Assembly: GCA_900768245.1 (NCBI GenBank)
Contig: CAAGCE010000068.1
Coordinates: 1 to 31,805 of the forward strand
DNA from: Oscillospiraceae bacterium
GTDB lineage: Bacteria; Bacillota; Clostridia; Oscillospirales; Ruminococcaceae
Direction of reading: 5' to 3'
Length of the DNA: 31,805 nucleotides
Under the pieces are notes generated by a model that worked only from the letters and a program-made list of their open reading frames with translations, was not told where the DNA came from and searched no databases. This document shows positions 15,831-22,317 of this stretch, piece after piece. Both the position numbers and the translations under genes were made by a program. Position 1 is the stretch's first letter. Every line of letters starts with the position of its first letter.

Positions 15831-16784
15831 ATGCTTGAAAAAATCGAAAAGCCGGAAATCGAAACCGTGGAGCTCAAGACCAACGGAACTTACGGCAAGT
15901 TTGCTATCGCTCCTCTGGAGCGCGGCTATGGACATACTCTTGGCAACAGCCTCAGACGTGTCCTGCTCTCCTCGCTTCCGGGTGTTGCTGTTACTTCAGT
16001 TAAGATTGACGGTGTACACCACGAATTATCTACTGTACCCGGTGTTAAGGAAGATGTTACAGAGATCGTCCTTAACCTTAAGGGTCTGACCGCTAAGCTT
16101 TACGGCGAGGGTCCTAAGACTATCTATATCGAAGCTGAAGATGAGTGCGAAGTTACCGCAGGTGACATCAAAACCGATTCTGAAGTTGACATTCTCGTAC
16201 CGGAAATGCACATTGCTACTTTAGGCAAGGATGCTAAGCTTTACATGGAAATCACTATCGACAGAGGCCGCGGATATGTTTCTGCTGAAAAGAACAAGCA
16301 GCTCTTTAACTTCGGCGTTGATGTTATTGCTGTGGATTCCATTTATACACCTGTACTGAAGGTAAACTACCAGGTCGAAGACACAAGACTTGGTCAGGTT
16401 ACAGACTATGATAAGCTTACTCTTGAAGTCTGGACTAACGGTGTTATTTCAGCTAAGGAAGCTATCTCTCAGGCAGCCAATCTCCTCATTGAGCATCTGA
16501 AGCTCTTTGGTGAGCTTTCGGATGAGTCCTCTATCACTGAAATTATGGTAGAAAAGGACGATAAGGGTAAGGAAAAGATCCTTGAGATGACCATTGAGGA
16601 ACTTGACTTGTCAGTACGTTCATTCAACTGTTTGAAGCGTGCAGGCATCAATACTGTAGATGATTTGATTAATAAGTCAGAAGAAGAAATGATGAAGGTC
16701 AGAAACCTCGGTAAGAAGTCCTTTGACGAAGTTAAGGAAAAGCTTCAGTCCCTTGGTTTTGATCTCAGCTCTGAAGAAGAATAA
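15831..16784 (+). CDS. rpoA: DNA-directed RNA polymerase subunit alpha
   Basis: RpoA dimerises to start RNA polymerase assembly; its C-terminal domain contacts upstream promoter DNA and regulators. The 317-residue product has the N-terminal assembly domain (GYGHTLGNSLRRVLLSSLPG about residues 34-53) and the C-terminal domain from about residue 250, with ELDLSVRSFNCLKRAGI and the helix-hairpin NLGKKSFDEVKEKL. Length and order are standard. TAGGAGGG precedes the ATG. A hairpin, GTATCC/GGATAC, lies at 16788-16805 after the stop, before rplQ. Confidence 0.97.
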   Translation: MLEKIEKPEIETVELKTNGTYGKFAIAPLERGYGHTLGNSLRRVLLSSLPGVAVTSVKIDGVHHELSTVPGVKEDVTEIVLNLKGLTAKLYGEGPKTIYIEAEDECEVTAGDIKTDSEVDILVPEMHIATLGKDAKLYMEITIDRGRGYVSAEKNKQLFNFGVDVIAVDSIYTPVLKVNYQVEDTRLGQVTDYDKLTLEVWTNGVISAKEAISQAANLLIEHLKLFGELSDESSITEIMVEKDDKGKEKILEMTIEELDLSVRSFNCLKRAGINTVDDLINKSEEEMMKVRNLGKKSFDEVKEKLQSLGFDLSSEEE

Positions 16785-16835
16785 GAGGTATCCTTTTCGG
16801 GATACGATACTTTTGATAAGTAAGGAGTGATTATA

Positions 16836-17177
16836 ATGCCGGGAACAAGAAAGTTGGGTAGAACAAGCGACCATAGAAAAGCTATGCTCAGAGCTATGGT
16901 AACATATCTCCTCGAAAACGGCAGAATCGAAACAACAGTTACAAGAGCCAAAGAGGTTCGTGCTATGGCAGAAAAGATGATTACTACTGCTAAGACTAAC
17001 GATCTCCACTCCAAGCGTCAGGTTCTTGCTTACGTTACTAAGGAAGACGTAGTTAAGAAGCTGTTTGATGATATTGCACCAAGGTATGCTGACGTAAACG
17101 GCGGCTACACAAGAATCATCAAGACCGGTCCAAGACGTGGCGACGCTGCTGAAATGGCTATTATTGAACTTGTTTGA
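16836..17177 (+). CDS. rplQ: 50S ribosomal protein L17
   Basis: L17 lies at the tunnel exit rim. The 113-residue product begins MPGTRKLGRTSDHRKAMLR, the family signature, and includes ENGRIETTVTRAKEVR. The frame reaches three codons further upstream into the ribosome-binding region; AAGGAG at 16822-16827 fits the ATG at 16836. It is the final gene of the superoperon and is followed by a strong terminator. Confidence 0.97.
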   Translation: MPGTRKLGRTSDHRKAMLRAMVTYLLENGRIETTVTRAKEVRAMAEKMITTAKTNDLHSKRQVLAYVTKEDVVKKLFDDIAPRYADVNGGYTRIIKTGPRRGDAAEMAIIELV

Positions 17178-17201
17178 TTAGATTAGTTTCAATATAAATA
17201 T

Positions 17202-17237
17202 GAACTGCTGCATTATTATGCGGCAGTTCTTTTTTTA
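17202..17237 (+). terminator. Terminator of the ribosomal superoperon
   Basis: GAACTGCTGC (17202-17211) pairs with GCGGCAGTTC (17220-17229) with one G-U pair around an eight-base loop, followed by seven T. The T run is continuous with the T tract of repeat copy B. Confidence 0.9.
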
Positions 17238-17302
17238 TTTTTTTATTAGGGCGGCGGTTTGACGTTTGCTGTGAACCGCAGGAATCGTTTCCGCCGCAGT
17301 CG
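17230..17302 (+). repeat. T-tract/GCGGCGG hairpin repeat, copy B
   Basis: The copy has an interrupted T tract (T7-A-T7), ATTAGGGCGGCGG, a spacer with GTTTGCTGTGAACCG, then CCGCCGCAGTCG. Copy A shares the order and nearly the same spacer words. Its T tract is also the tail of the ribosomal terminator. Between copies B and E no gene is visible. Confidence 0.7.
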
Positions 17303-17344
17303 AAACATTGTGCAAAGCTTTACCTTATAAAAAGGTCGCTCTGA

Positions 17345-17412
17345 ACTAACGACCGCGGCGGCTTGACATCTTTGAATTCACAGTGTATTTAATGCCGCCG
17401 CCCTAATAAAAA
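17345..17412 (-). repeat. T-tract/GCGGCGG hairpin repeat, copy E (inverted to copy B)
   Basis: On the minus strand this reads TTTTTATTAGGGCGGCGG, then CATTAA, a spacer, then AAGCCGCCGCGGTCGTTAGT. It shares GGGCGGCGGCATTAA exactly with copy C at 31441-31455, and AAGCCGCCGC-GTCGT-AGT. Its outer 18 bases (17395-17412) are the perfect inverse of 17240-17257 in copy B, so the pair forms a 173-base inverted structure. Confidence 0.7.
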
Positions 17413-17420
17413 TATAAAAT

Positions 17421-17459
17421 AAAAAGGCTGCCGCAGTTTGTTGATGCGACAGCCTTTTT
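17421..17459 (-). terminator. Terminator of the flavo-diiron protein gene
   Basis: AAAAAGGCTG (17421-17430) and CAGCCTTTTT (17450-17459) are perfect inverses, and the stem extends inward with GU pairing (CGCA/TGCG). On the minus strand the second arm runs into a T stretch, as expected for the gene ending at 17475. Confidence 0.85.
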
Positions 17460-17474
17460 ATATATGGAACTTTT

Positions 17475-18677
17475 TTATTTCATTGAGTCGGCAATTGTAT
17501 CGGCAAGTGCGCAAAGCTCGTCATACTGTTCGTCCTTTACAGATGATTTGAAGCTTACGCCTGCTTCAAGGACAGTCATTCCTTTGAGTGTGTCAATAAT
17601 ATCATGGATCATTTTTCCGCAGGTTGCTGCCCACGTGCCGTTCTGGATTATTGCAACTGTTCGGTTCTGGAGATTATGCGCTTTGATGTCATTAAGGACG
17701 GTTTCCATATTGCAGAAAATTCCCGAATTGTAGGTCGGTGATGCAAAAACGATATGGCTCGCACGGAAACATTCCGACACTATCTCAGATGGGTGTGTTA
17801 CGGACACATCATACATTTTTATGTTGCGTATGCCCTTGTCGGCAAGCTTTGCGGCAAGTATTTCAGCCGCATTTTCTGTGTTGCCGTAAATTGAACCGTA
17901 TACGATAACAACTGCCTTTTCTTCCGGTGTATAGGAGCTCCACTTGTCATATTTGTCAATGTACCAGGCGATATTTTTTCTCCAGATCGGACCGTGAAGA
18001 GGACAAACCATTGCAATGTCAAGTGTTGCTGCCTTTTTCAGAAGAGCCTGCACCTGCGGACCGTATTTGCCTACGATATTTGTATAGTAACGGCGGGCAT
18101 CGTCAAGCCATTCTGTTTCAAAGTTTACTTCATCGGCAAAAATGTTGCCGTTTATTGCTCCGAATGTGCCGAATGCATCTGCTGAATAGAGTATCTTATC
18201 TGTTGTATCATATGTTACCATTACTTCAGGCCAATGTACCATTGGTGCCATTACAAATGTAAAGGTATGCTTGCCGGTATTTAATGTGTCGCCCTCTTTT
18301 ACTGTGACGGAGCGGCTGTCGACATCAAAATTAAAAAACTGCTTTATCATTCCAAAGGTTTTCGCATTGCCGACGATCTTTACGTCGGGGTATCTGAGCA
18401 GGACGTTTGCGATCTCTGCGCAATGGTCGGGTTCCATATGGTTCACAATAAGGTAATCAAGCTTTCTGCCGTTAAGGACATATTCAAGGTTTTCAAAGAA
18501 AATGCCTGATGCAGCTTTGTCAACAGTATCAAGAAGAACTGTTTTTTCATCGAGTACGACATAGGAATTATATGAAACGCCTCTCGGTACGGGAAATACA
18601 TTTTCAAAGAGGGCAATACGTCGGTCGTTTCCGCCTATCCAATACATATCATCTGTAATTTTTCTGGAACACTGCAT
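17475..18677 (-). CDS. Flavo-diiron protein (FprA/ROO type)
   Basis: The 400-residue product reduces oxygen to water or NO to nitrous oxide and protects anaerobes; electrons usually come from rubredoxin or F420. The N-terminal half is a metallo-beta-lactamase fold with the diiron ligands H80, E82, D84 (HMEPDH), H148, D167 and H228. The C-terminal half is a flavodoxin domain beginning about residue 255, with the FMN loop GSIYGNTE. It has no extra rubredoxin or reductase domain. It is monocistronic, with its own promoter at 18716-18744 and terminator at 17421-17459. Confidence 0.95.
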   Translation of the reverse strand: MQCSRKITDDMYWIGGNDRRIALFENVFPVPRGVSYNSYVVLDEKTVLLDTVDKAASGIFFENLEYVLNGRKLDYLIVNHMEPDHCAEIANVLLRYPDVKIVGNAKTFGMIKQFFNFDVDSRSVTVKEGDTLNTGKHTFTFVMAPMVHWPEVMVTYDTTDKILYSADAFGTFGAINGNIFADEVNFETEWLDDARRYYTNIVGKYGPQVQALLKKAATLDIAMVCPLHGPIWRKNIAWYIDKYDKWSSYTPEEKAVVIVYGSIYGNTENAAEILAAKLADKGIRNIKMYDVSVTHPSEIVSECFRASHIVFASPTYNSGIFCNMETVLNDIKAHNLQNRTVAIIQNGTWAATCGKMIHDIIDTLKGMTVLEAGVSFKSSVKDEQYDELCALADTIADSMK

Positions 18678-18715
18678 AAATAAACATTCCTTTCGCTTAT
18701 TTTTTATTTTATAAT

Positions 18716-18744
18716 ATTATACCACACTAATTTTAAAATTGCAA
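18716..18744 (-). promoter_or_regulatory. Promoter of the flavo-diiron protein gene
   Basis: On the minus strand TTGCAA (18744-18739) and TATAAT (18721-18716) are 17 bases apart, 38 bases before the ATG. The ribosome-binding site is GAAAGGAA just upstream of the start. Confidence 0.7.
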
Positions 18745-18745
18745 T

Positions 18746-18768
18746 AACTATACCAAAAAAGTATAGTT
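18746..18768. promoter_or_regulatory. Inverted repeat, possible operator
   Basis: AACTATAC (18746-18753) and GTATAGTT (18761-18768) are perfect inverses with a seven-base spacer, placed directly upstream of the -35 of the flavo-diiron promoter. A redox- or NO-responsive regulator may bind here; no regulator is identified. The remaining AT-rich stretch to 18877 shows nothing else. Confidence 0.45.
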
Positions 18769-18877
18769 TAAATTTGTATTAACAAAATATGCTTTCTGAA
18801 TTTATATTTATTTGTAAAAGTATTTTCATATATTATGGATTTAAAATTACAATTGCAGCACTATATAAGAAAAACTC

Positions 18878-18906
18878 TTGACATAAAATCAAAGTGCTTG
18901 TATAAT
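18878..18906 (+). promoter_or_regulatory. Promoter of the antitoxin small RNA
   Basis: TTGACA (18878-18883), 17 bases, TATAAT (18901-18906): both hexamers are perfect consensus. It points toward the convergent toxin gene, and no open reading frame of useful size follows before the terminator at 18969-19010. Confidence 0.85.
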
Positions 18907-18912
18907 ATAAAT

Positions 18913-19010
18913 AGAGGGCATACCAAGCTATAATATAGCGGACGGTCGCCCCCAAGATTTGGTTAAAGATAACCGCCACTGTTTAGGAGCATGGGCGGTT
19001 ATTTCTTTTT
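18913..19010 (+). ncRNA. Antitoxin small RNA of a type I toxin-antitoxin locus
   Basis: A transcript of about 98 nt would run from the consensus promoter to the hairpin ATAACCGCC/GGCGGTTAT (18969-19002), which is followed by TTCTTTTT. It is antisense to the last codons and terminator of the toxin message. Its 5' part carries GGGCATACCA (18916-18925) and CGGTCGCCCCC (18943-18953), words that also occur in the toxin message leader. The CCCCC block is complementary to the toxin ribosome-binding site GGGGGTGA, so it could repress translation by pairing there. This layout is that of par/Fst-like and holin-like toxin loci of Firmicutes; activity is inferred. Confidence 0.7.
18969..19010. terminator. 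Shared bidirectional terminator of toxin and antitoxin
   Basis: ATAACCGCC (18969-18977) pairs with GGCGGTTAT (18994-19002). On the plus strand it is followed by TTCTTTTT; on the minus strand by the weaker CTTTAACC. The toxin stop codon lies within the right arm (18999-19001). Confidence 0.8.
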
Positions 19011-19082
19011 ACGGCTGTTCTGAGCAATTTGAATAATGCTGCAGATCACAAGACAAAGAGTAAAAAAATCATTCCATGTCAT
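18999..19082 (-). CDS. Small hydrophobic type I toxin (holin-like, Fst/par-like)
   Basis: The 27-residue peptide starts MTWNDFF, continues with a hydrophobic membrane stretch (about residues 6-20, rich in L, V, I and C) and ends QNSRKKK. One short transmembrane helix plus a basic C-terminus is the form of putative holin-like toxins of type I systems in Firmicutes, which depolarise the membrane. The ATG at 19082-19080 follows GGGGGTGA at 19095-19088. That site sits in a CCCCC-ATTCA-GGGGG hairpin, which would hold translation down. The stop codon overlaps the shared terminator. Its size hides it from ordinary gene finding. No experimental evidence is visible. Confidence 0.78.
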   Translation of the reverse strand: MTWNDFFTLCLVICSIIQIAQNSRKKK

Positions 19083-19090
19083 AGCCTTCA

Positions 19091-19105
19091 CCCCCATTCA
19101 GGGGG
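19091..19105 (-). promoter_or_regulatory. Hairpin sequestering the toxin ribosome-binding site
   Basis: CCCCC (plus 19091-19095) and GGGGG (19101-19105) flank ATTCA. In the toxin message the GGGGG of the GGGGGTGA ribosome-binding site is paired with CCCCC seven bases upstream. Self-repression of this kind is common in type I toxin mRNAs. Confidence 0.65.
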
Positions 19106-19145
19106 CGAGATTGACCGCCTACCGTGTGGTATGCCCATAAACTAT

Positions 19146-19174
19146 ATATTACTGCATTATTCTACATTTGTCAA
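19146..19174 (-). promoter_or_regulatory. Promoter of the toxin gene
   Basis: On the minus strand TTGACA (19174-19169), 17 bases, TAATAT (19151-19146). The transcript would start near 19139, exactly at the start of the word GGGCATACCA (minus 19136-19127) shared with the antitoxin RNA. Confidence 0.8.
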
Positions 19175-19199
19175 CCTTTATTTGAACCTAACAAGAAAG

Positions 19200-19228
19200 C
19201 AGTCGAGGTATTTCACGACTGTTTTTTT
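19200..19228 (+). terminator. Intrinsic terminator, plus strand
   Basis: CAGTCG (19200-19205) pairs with CGACTG (19216-19221) and is followed by seven T. No plus-strand gene precedes it within the locus, so it may block readthrough from the antitoxin RNA into the region opposite fabV. The rest of 19229-19380 shows no gene; 19340-19359 is a part-copy of the T-tract repeat end. Confidence 0.6.
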
Positions 19229-19339
19229 ATACTATTTTATTTTAAGCCTTGCTTTCTATGAAATCAAGACCCTCAGTAACGTAAATTGCCATCTTGTGTA
19301 CGGCGAATTATAGGCAGCAGATTCAGGCTAAAGTTGAGT

Positions 19340-19359
19340 CCCCCAAAAAAATAAAAAAC
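19340..19359 (-). repeat. Partial T-tract repeat end
   Basis: The minus-strand 20-mer (G, T6, A, T7, G5) is identical to 31424-31443 at the head of copy C. The GCGGCGG arm that should follow is absent, so this is a remnant or an independent T-tract. Confidence 0.45.
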
Positions 19360-19380
19360 AAAAATCGACAAAACTAAAAT

Positions 19381-19412
19381 AACTGCCGCAGCTGATGCAA
19401 CGGCAGTTTTGA
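19381..19412 (-). terminator. Terminator of fabV
   Basis: AACTGCCG (19381-19388) pairs with CGGCAGTT (19401-19408). On the minus strand it lies directly after the gene and is followed by ATTTTAGTTTTG; the plus strand also has a short T run, so it may work both ways. Confidence 0.75.
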
Positions 19413-19416
19413 AAAA

Positions 19417-20598
19417 TTATTCGGCAATAGATCTTATTCCAACGGCAGTATCAACATCTGCATCGTAGTCAACGTCTGCTGCGTCAAATCCGAATATCTC
19501 GCAGAAGTCACGCTGATAGCCTGCAATGTCGGCACATTCATCAAGATTATCGTCGTTTATCTTATTCCAGAGTGCTGTGACCTTTTCCTGAATTTCAGGA
19601 CGCATTTCCCAGTCGTCCATACGGATAAGTCCTTCGGAGTCGGTCTCGATCTTTCCGCTGTAAAGCTTTTCTGCGAAAAGTCGCTGCATCTGTTCGATAC
19701 AGCCTTCGTGGCAGCCGTCTTCTTTCATTACTTTATAAAGTATTGAAATGTAAAGCGGTACTATCGGAATTGCGGAGCTGGACTGTGTTACCAATGCTTT
19801 ATTTACGGAAACATATGCGTTTACACCGTCAATTTCTGCTGTTATCTGCTTTGCAGTTGCTGCAAGGTGAGCTTTTGCTCTGCCGATAGAGCCTTCAAGG
19901 TACATTGGGTGAGTTATCTTTGGTCCGATATATGAGTATGCTACTGTGAGCGCATTTTCTTCAAGCACGTCTGCGGCTTTAAGCTGCTTTATCCAGTCGA
20001 GCCAGTCTTCGCCGCCCATTACCTTTACTGTATTTGCTATTTCTTCGTCTGTTGCAGGTTCGATTGTTACGTCTGCTATCTTCATATTTTTCAGGTCGAT
20101 AGTTTTATTTGTATAGCTTTCGCCTGTGGTTTTAAGTACGGAGGAGTATACTGTTCCGTCAGGTGCGGTACGTCTTGGTGCTGCGAGGCTGTATACTACC
20201 ATATCGACCTTGCCGAGATCCTTTTTTATAAGTGCAATGGTTTCGTCCTTTACAGTCTGTGAGAATGCATCGCCGTTGATAGTTTTTGCATACAAGCCTT
20301 CTGCTGCTGCGTATTTTTCAAAAGCGGCGGTATTGTACCAGCCAGCTGAACCTGTACGGCTCTCGCTGCCCTGCTTATCAAAAATAATGCCTATTGTTGC
20401 TGCGCCGCACGAAAATGCTGCGGAAATTCTTGAGGCAAGTCCATATCCCATTGATGCGCCGATAACAAGGACTTTTTTTGCTCCGTTCACTTTTGGCTGA
20501 GATCTTACATAGTCGATCTCTGATCTTACAATTGCGTCACAGCCTGTCGGGTGTGCTGTTGTACAAATAAATCCACGAATCTTTGGCTTTACTACCAT
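19417..20598 (-). CDS. fabV: Trans-2-enoyl-CoA/ACP reductase (FabV/Ter family)
   Basis: The 393-residue product belongs to the NADH-dependent enoyl reductase family that includes the Ter enzyme, reducing crotonyl-CoA to butyryl-CoA, and FabV of fatty-acid synthesis. The Rossmann loop is GASMGYG (47-53), YSLAAPRR follows at 136-143, and the catalytic pair is Y233 and K242 in the Y-X8-K spacing of this family. Length matches (about 390-400). The choice between CoA and ACP substrates cannot be made from sequence alone. It is monocistronic with promoter 20641-20669 and AAAGGAG before the ATG. Confidence 0.94.
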   Translation of the reverse strand: MVVKPKIRGFICTTAHPTGCDAIVRSEIDYVRSQPKVNGAKKVLVIGASMGYGLASRISAAFSCGAATIGIIFDKQGSESRTGSAGWYNTAAFEKYAAAEGLYAKTINGDAFSQTVKDETIALIKKDLGKVDMVVYSLAAPRRTAPDGTVYSSVLKTTGESYTNKTIDLKNMKIADVTIEPATDEEIANTVKVMGGEDWLDWIKQLKAADVLEENALTVAYSYIGPKITHPMYLEGSIGRAKAHLAATAKQITAEIDGVNAYVSVNKALVTQSSSAIPIVPLYISILYKVMKEDGCHEGCIEQMQRLFAEKLYSGKIETDSEGLIRMDDWEMRPEIQEKVTALWNKINDDNLDECADIAGYQRDFCEIFGFDAADVDYDADVDTAVGIRSIAE

Positions 20599-20640
20599 TG
20601 TTTTTCTCCTTTGGGAATTTATATTTTTTCTGATACCGCT

Positions 20641-20669
20641 ATTATATCACTTTCTGCGCCGAAAAGCAA
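20641..20669 (-). promoter_or_regulatory. Promoter of fabV
   Basis: On the minus strand TTGCTT (20669-20664), 17 bases, TATAAT (20646-20641), 42 bases before the start codon. Confidence 0.65.
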
Positions 20670-20727
20670 TAATTGTTATTATAAAGCAAAAGCAGCATTA
20701 AATCACCAATGCTGCAAAATGTACTTT

Positions 20728-22014
20728 TTAAAGTGCGGCTTTTCTCACTGCTGAGCCGGGGACGGACTTCTTTACAATATCTGCACCAAGTCCACGGAGC
20801 TTGCCCTCAAAATCTTCGTATCCACGCTCGATATGATAAATATCTTCTATCTCGGTAACACCCTTTGCGGAAAGTCCTGCTATTACAAGTGCTGCGCCTG
20901 CACGGAGGTCAGGTGCGGTAACAGGTGCGCCCATAAGTGAGCCTACACCTTCGATCACGGCTACCTTGCCGTCAACGGAAATATCTGCACCCATACGGCG
21001 TAATTCGTCTACATAACGGAAACGGTTATCAAAAATTCCCTCGGTAACGATACTTGTACCCTCAGCAAGACAGAGCAGGGTAGAGATCTGCGGCTGCATA
21101 TCTGTCGGAAATCCCGGGTGCGGCATTGTTTTAACGCTGGTCTTTACAAGAGGACCGTCTACGGATATTCTGATGCTGTCGTCAAACTCCTCTACATTAA
21201 CACCGATCTTTTCAAGCTTTGCGGTAATGCTTTCAAGGTGCTTCGGAATAACGTTCTTTATGAGGACGTCGCCCTTTGTGGCAGCTGCGGCAACCATAAA
21301 TGTGCCTGCTTCTATCTGGTCGGGGATTATGGCATAGGTAGTGCCTTTAAGTGATTTTACGCCTCTTATTTTGATGACATCTGTACCTGCGCCCATAATG
21401 TCTGCGCCCATTGAGTTAAGGAAGTTTGCAAGGTCAACGATATGCGGTTCTTTTGCGGCATTTTCAATAACGGTCATACCTGTTGCCTTTACGGCTGCAA
21501 GCATTGTATTTATTGTTGCGCCGACTGTTACCATATCAAAATATATCTGTGAACCGATAAGGCTTTCTGCCTGAATATCTATCATACCGTGGTCAAGAGT
21601 GCAGGTTGCGCCAAGGCTTGTGAAAGCTTTCAGGTGCTGGTCGATCGGACGGTCGCCAAGATAGCAGCCGCCCGGCATTGCTACTCTCGCACGTTTGAAT
21701 TTTCCCAGAAGTGTACCCAGAAAATAGTATGACGCTCTCATATGCTTTGCCATTTCGTATGGGACGATAGGTTCTGCGATCCTTGTTGCATCGATACGGA
21801 CTGTATTTTTAGTTAAAAAGTCAACATCTGCGCCCATTTCGTAGAGTATGCGCAGGCTGATTGAAACATCGCTTATGTTAGGGACATTTTCAAGTATACA
21901 AGGCTCGTCAGACAGGATAACTGCAGGAATTATTGCAACTGCTGCATTTTTTGCGCCGCTTATTTCCACTTCCCCGTGCAGACGGCGGCCTCCCTTTATA
22001 ATAAACTTTTCCAA
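20728..22014 (-). CDS. murA: UDP-N-acetylglucosamine 1-carboxyvinyltransferase
   Basis: MurA transfers enolpyruvate from PEP to UDP-GlcNAc, the first committed step of peptidoglycan synthesis. The 428-residue product has the substrate lysine in SGAKNAA (K22), the catalytic, fosfomycin-reactive cysteine C117 in PGGCYLGDRPID, and FPTDMQPQ. The start is TTG at 22014: it matches the family N-terminus and follows AGGAGAGAA. A longer frame to 22098 would add 28 non-conserved residues across a leader hairpin. A second paralogue (murA2) may exist elsewhere. Confidence 0.95.
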   Translation of the reverse strand: MEKFIIKGGRRLHGEVEISGAKNAAVAIIPAVILSDEPCILENVPNISDVSISLRILYEMGADVDFLTKNTVRIDATRIAEPIVPYEMAKHMRASYYFLGTLLGKFKRARVAMPGGCYLGDRPIDQHLKAFTSLGATCTLDHGMIDIQAESLIGSQIYFDMVTVGATINTMLAAVKATGMTVIENAAKEPHIVDLANFLNSMGADIMGAGTDVIKIRGVKSLKGTTYAIIPDQIEAGTFMVAAAATKGDVLIKNVIPKHLESITAKLEKIGVNVEEFDDSIRISVDGPLVKTSVKTMPHPGFPTDMQPQISTLLCLAEGTSIVTEGIFDNRFRYVDELRRMGADISVDGKVAVIEGVGSLMGAPVTAPDLRAGAALVIAGLSAKGVTEIEDIYHIERGYEDFEGKLRGLGADIVKKSVPGSAVRKAAL

Positions 22015-22041
22015 GTTGTATTCTCTCCTATATAAAACAAC

Positions 22042-22057
22042 TGCCGAAATATCGGCA
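22042..22057 (-). promoter_or_regulatory. Hairpin in the murA leader
   Basis: TGCCGA-(4)-TCGGCA is a perfect stem 28 bases before the TTG start. The nearest promoter element is TATAAT on the minus strand (22113-22108), whose -35 is weak. The hairpin may tune murA translation. Confidence 0.45.
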
Positions 22058-22107
22058 AGCTGAAAACATTCTGAAAAACAGACTGCACTTTTATGCACAG
22101 CATTAAT

Positions 22108-22113
22108 ATTATA
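22108..22113 (-). promoter_or_regulatory. Probable -10 of the murA promoter
   Basis: A perfect TATAAT on the minus strand, with a poor TTTTAT-like -35 at the expected distance. The message would start near 22101 with a leader of about 87 nt. Confidence 0.4.
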
Positions 22114-22213
22114 CCATAAAGATAATCAAAATAAAAGTGTTTTTCTATATTTTTTATAACAGTTTTTCACTTTTTTTTCAATTAATTAATGTTAAATTGT
22201 ACAAATAATAAAA

Positions 22214-22281
22214 TCTGCAGAAAAATAAATGCAGAAAGCAGACCGCCCTGACAGGTCATAGAATAAAACCTGTCAGGGCGG
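22214..22281 (-). terminator. Terminator region downstream of pfkA
   Basis: Two stems lie in tandem after the pfkA stop. A perfect 14-base-pair stem, CCGCCCTGACAGGT (22243-22256) with 22268-22281, has no adjacent T run. The next stem on the minus strand, TCTGCA/TGCAGA (22235-22214), is followed by TTTTATTATTT. Together they probably end the pfkA message. The AT-rich rest of 22114-22213 holds nothing else recognised. Confidence 0.6.
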
Positions 22282-22317
22282 GAAACATATGTCTGCGGCT
22301 TACGTTTTGTGGAAAGC

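Noticed and set aside
19029..19313. Open frame of 94 codons on the plus strand
   Set aside because: It runs antisense across the toxin gene, its promoter and the terminator at 19200-19228, lacks a ribosome-binding site and has unlikely composition.
22015..22098. N-terminal extension of MurA by 28 residues
   Set aside because: It covers the leader hairpin and AGGAGAGAA site, and the extra residues do not match MurA; the TTG at 22014 fits better.
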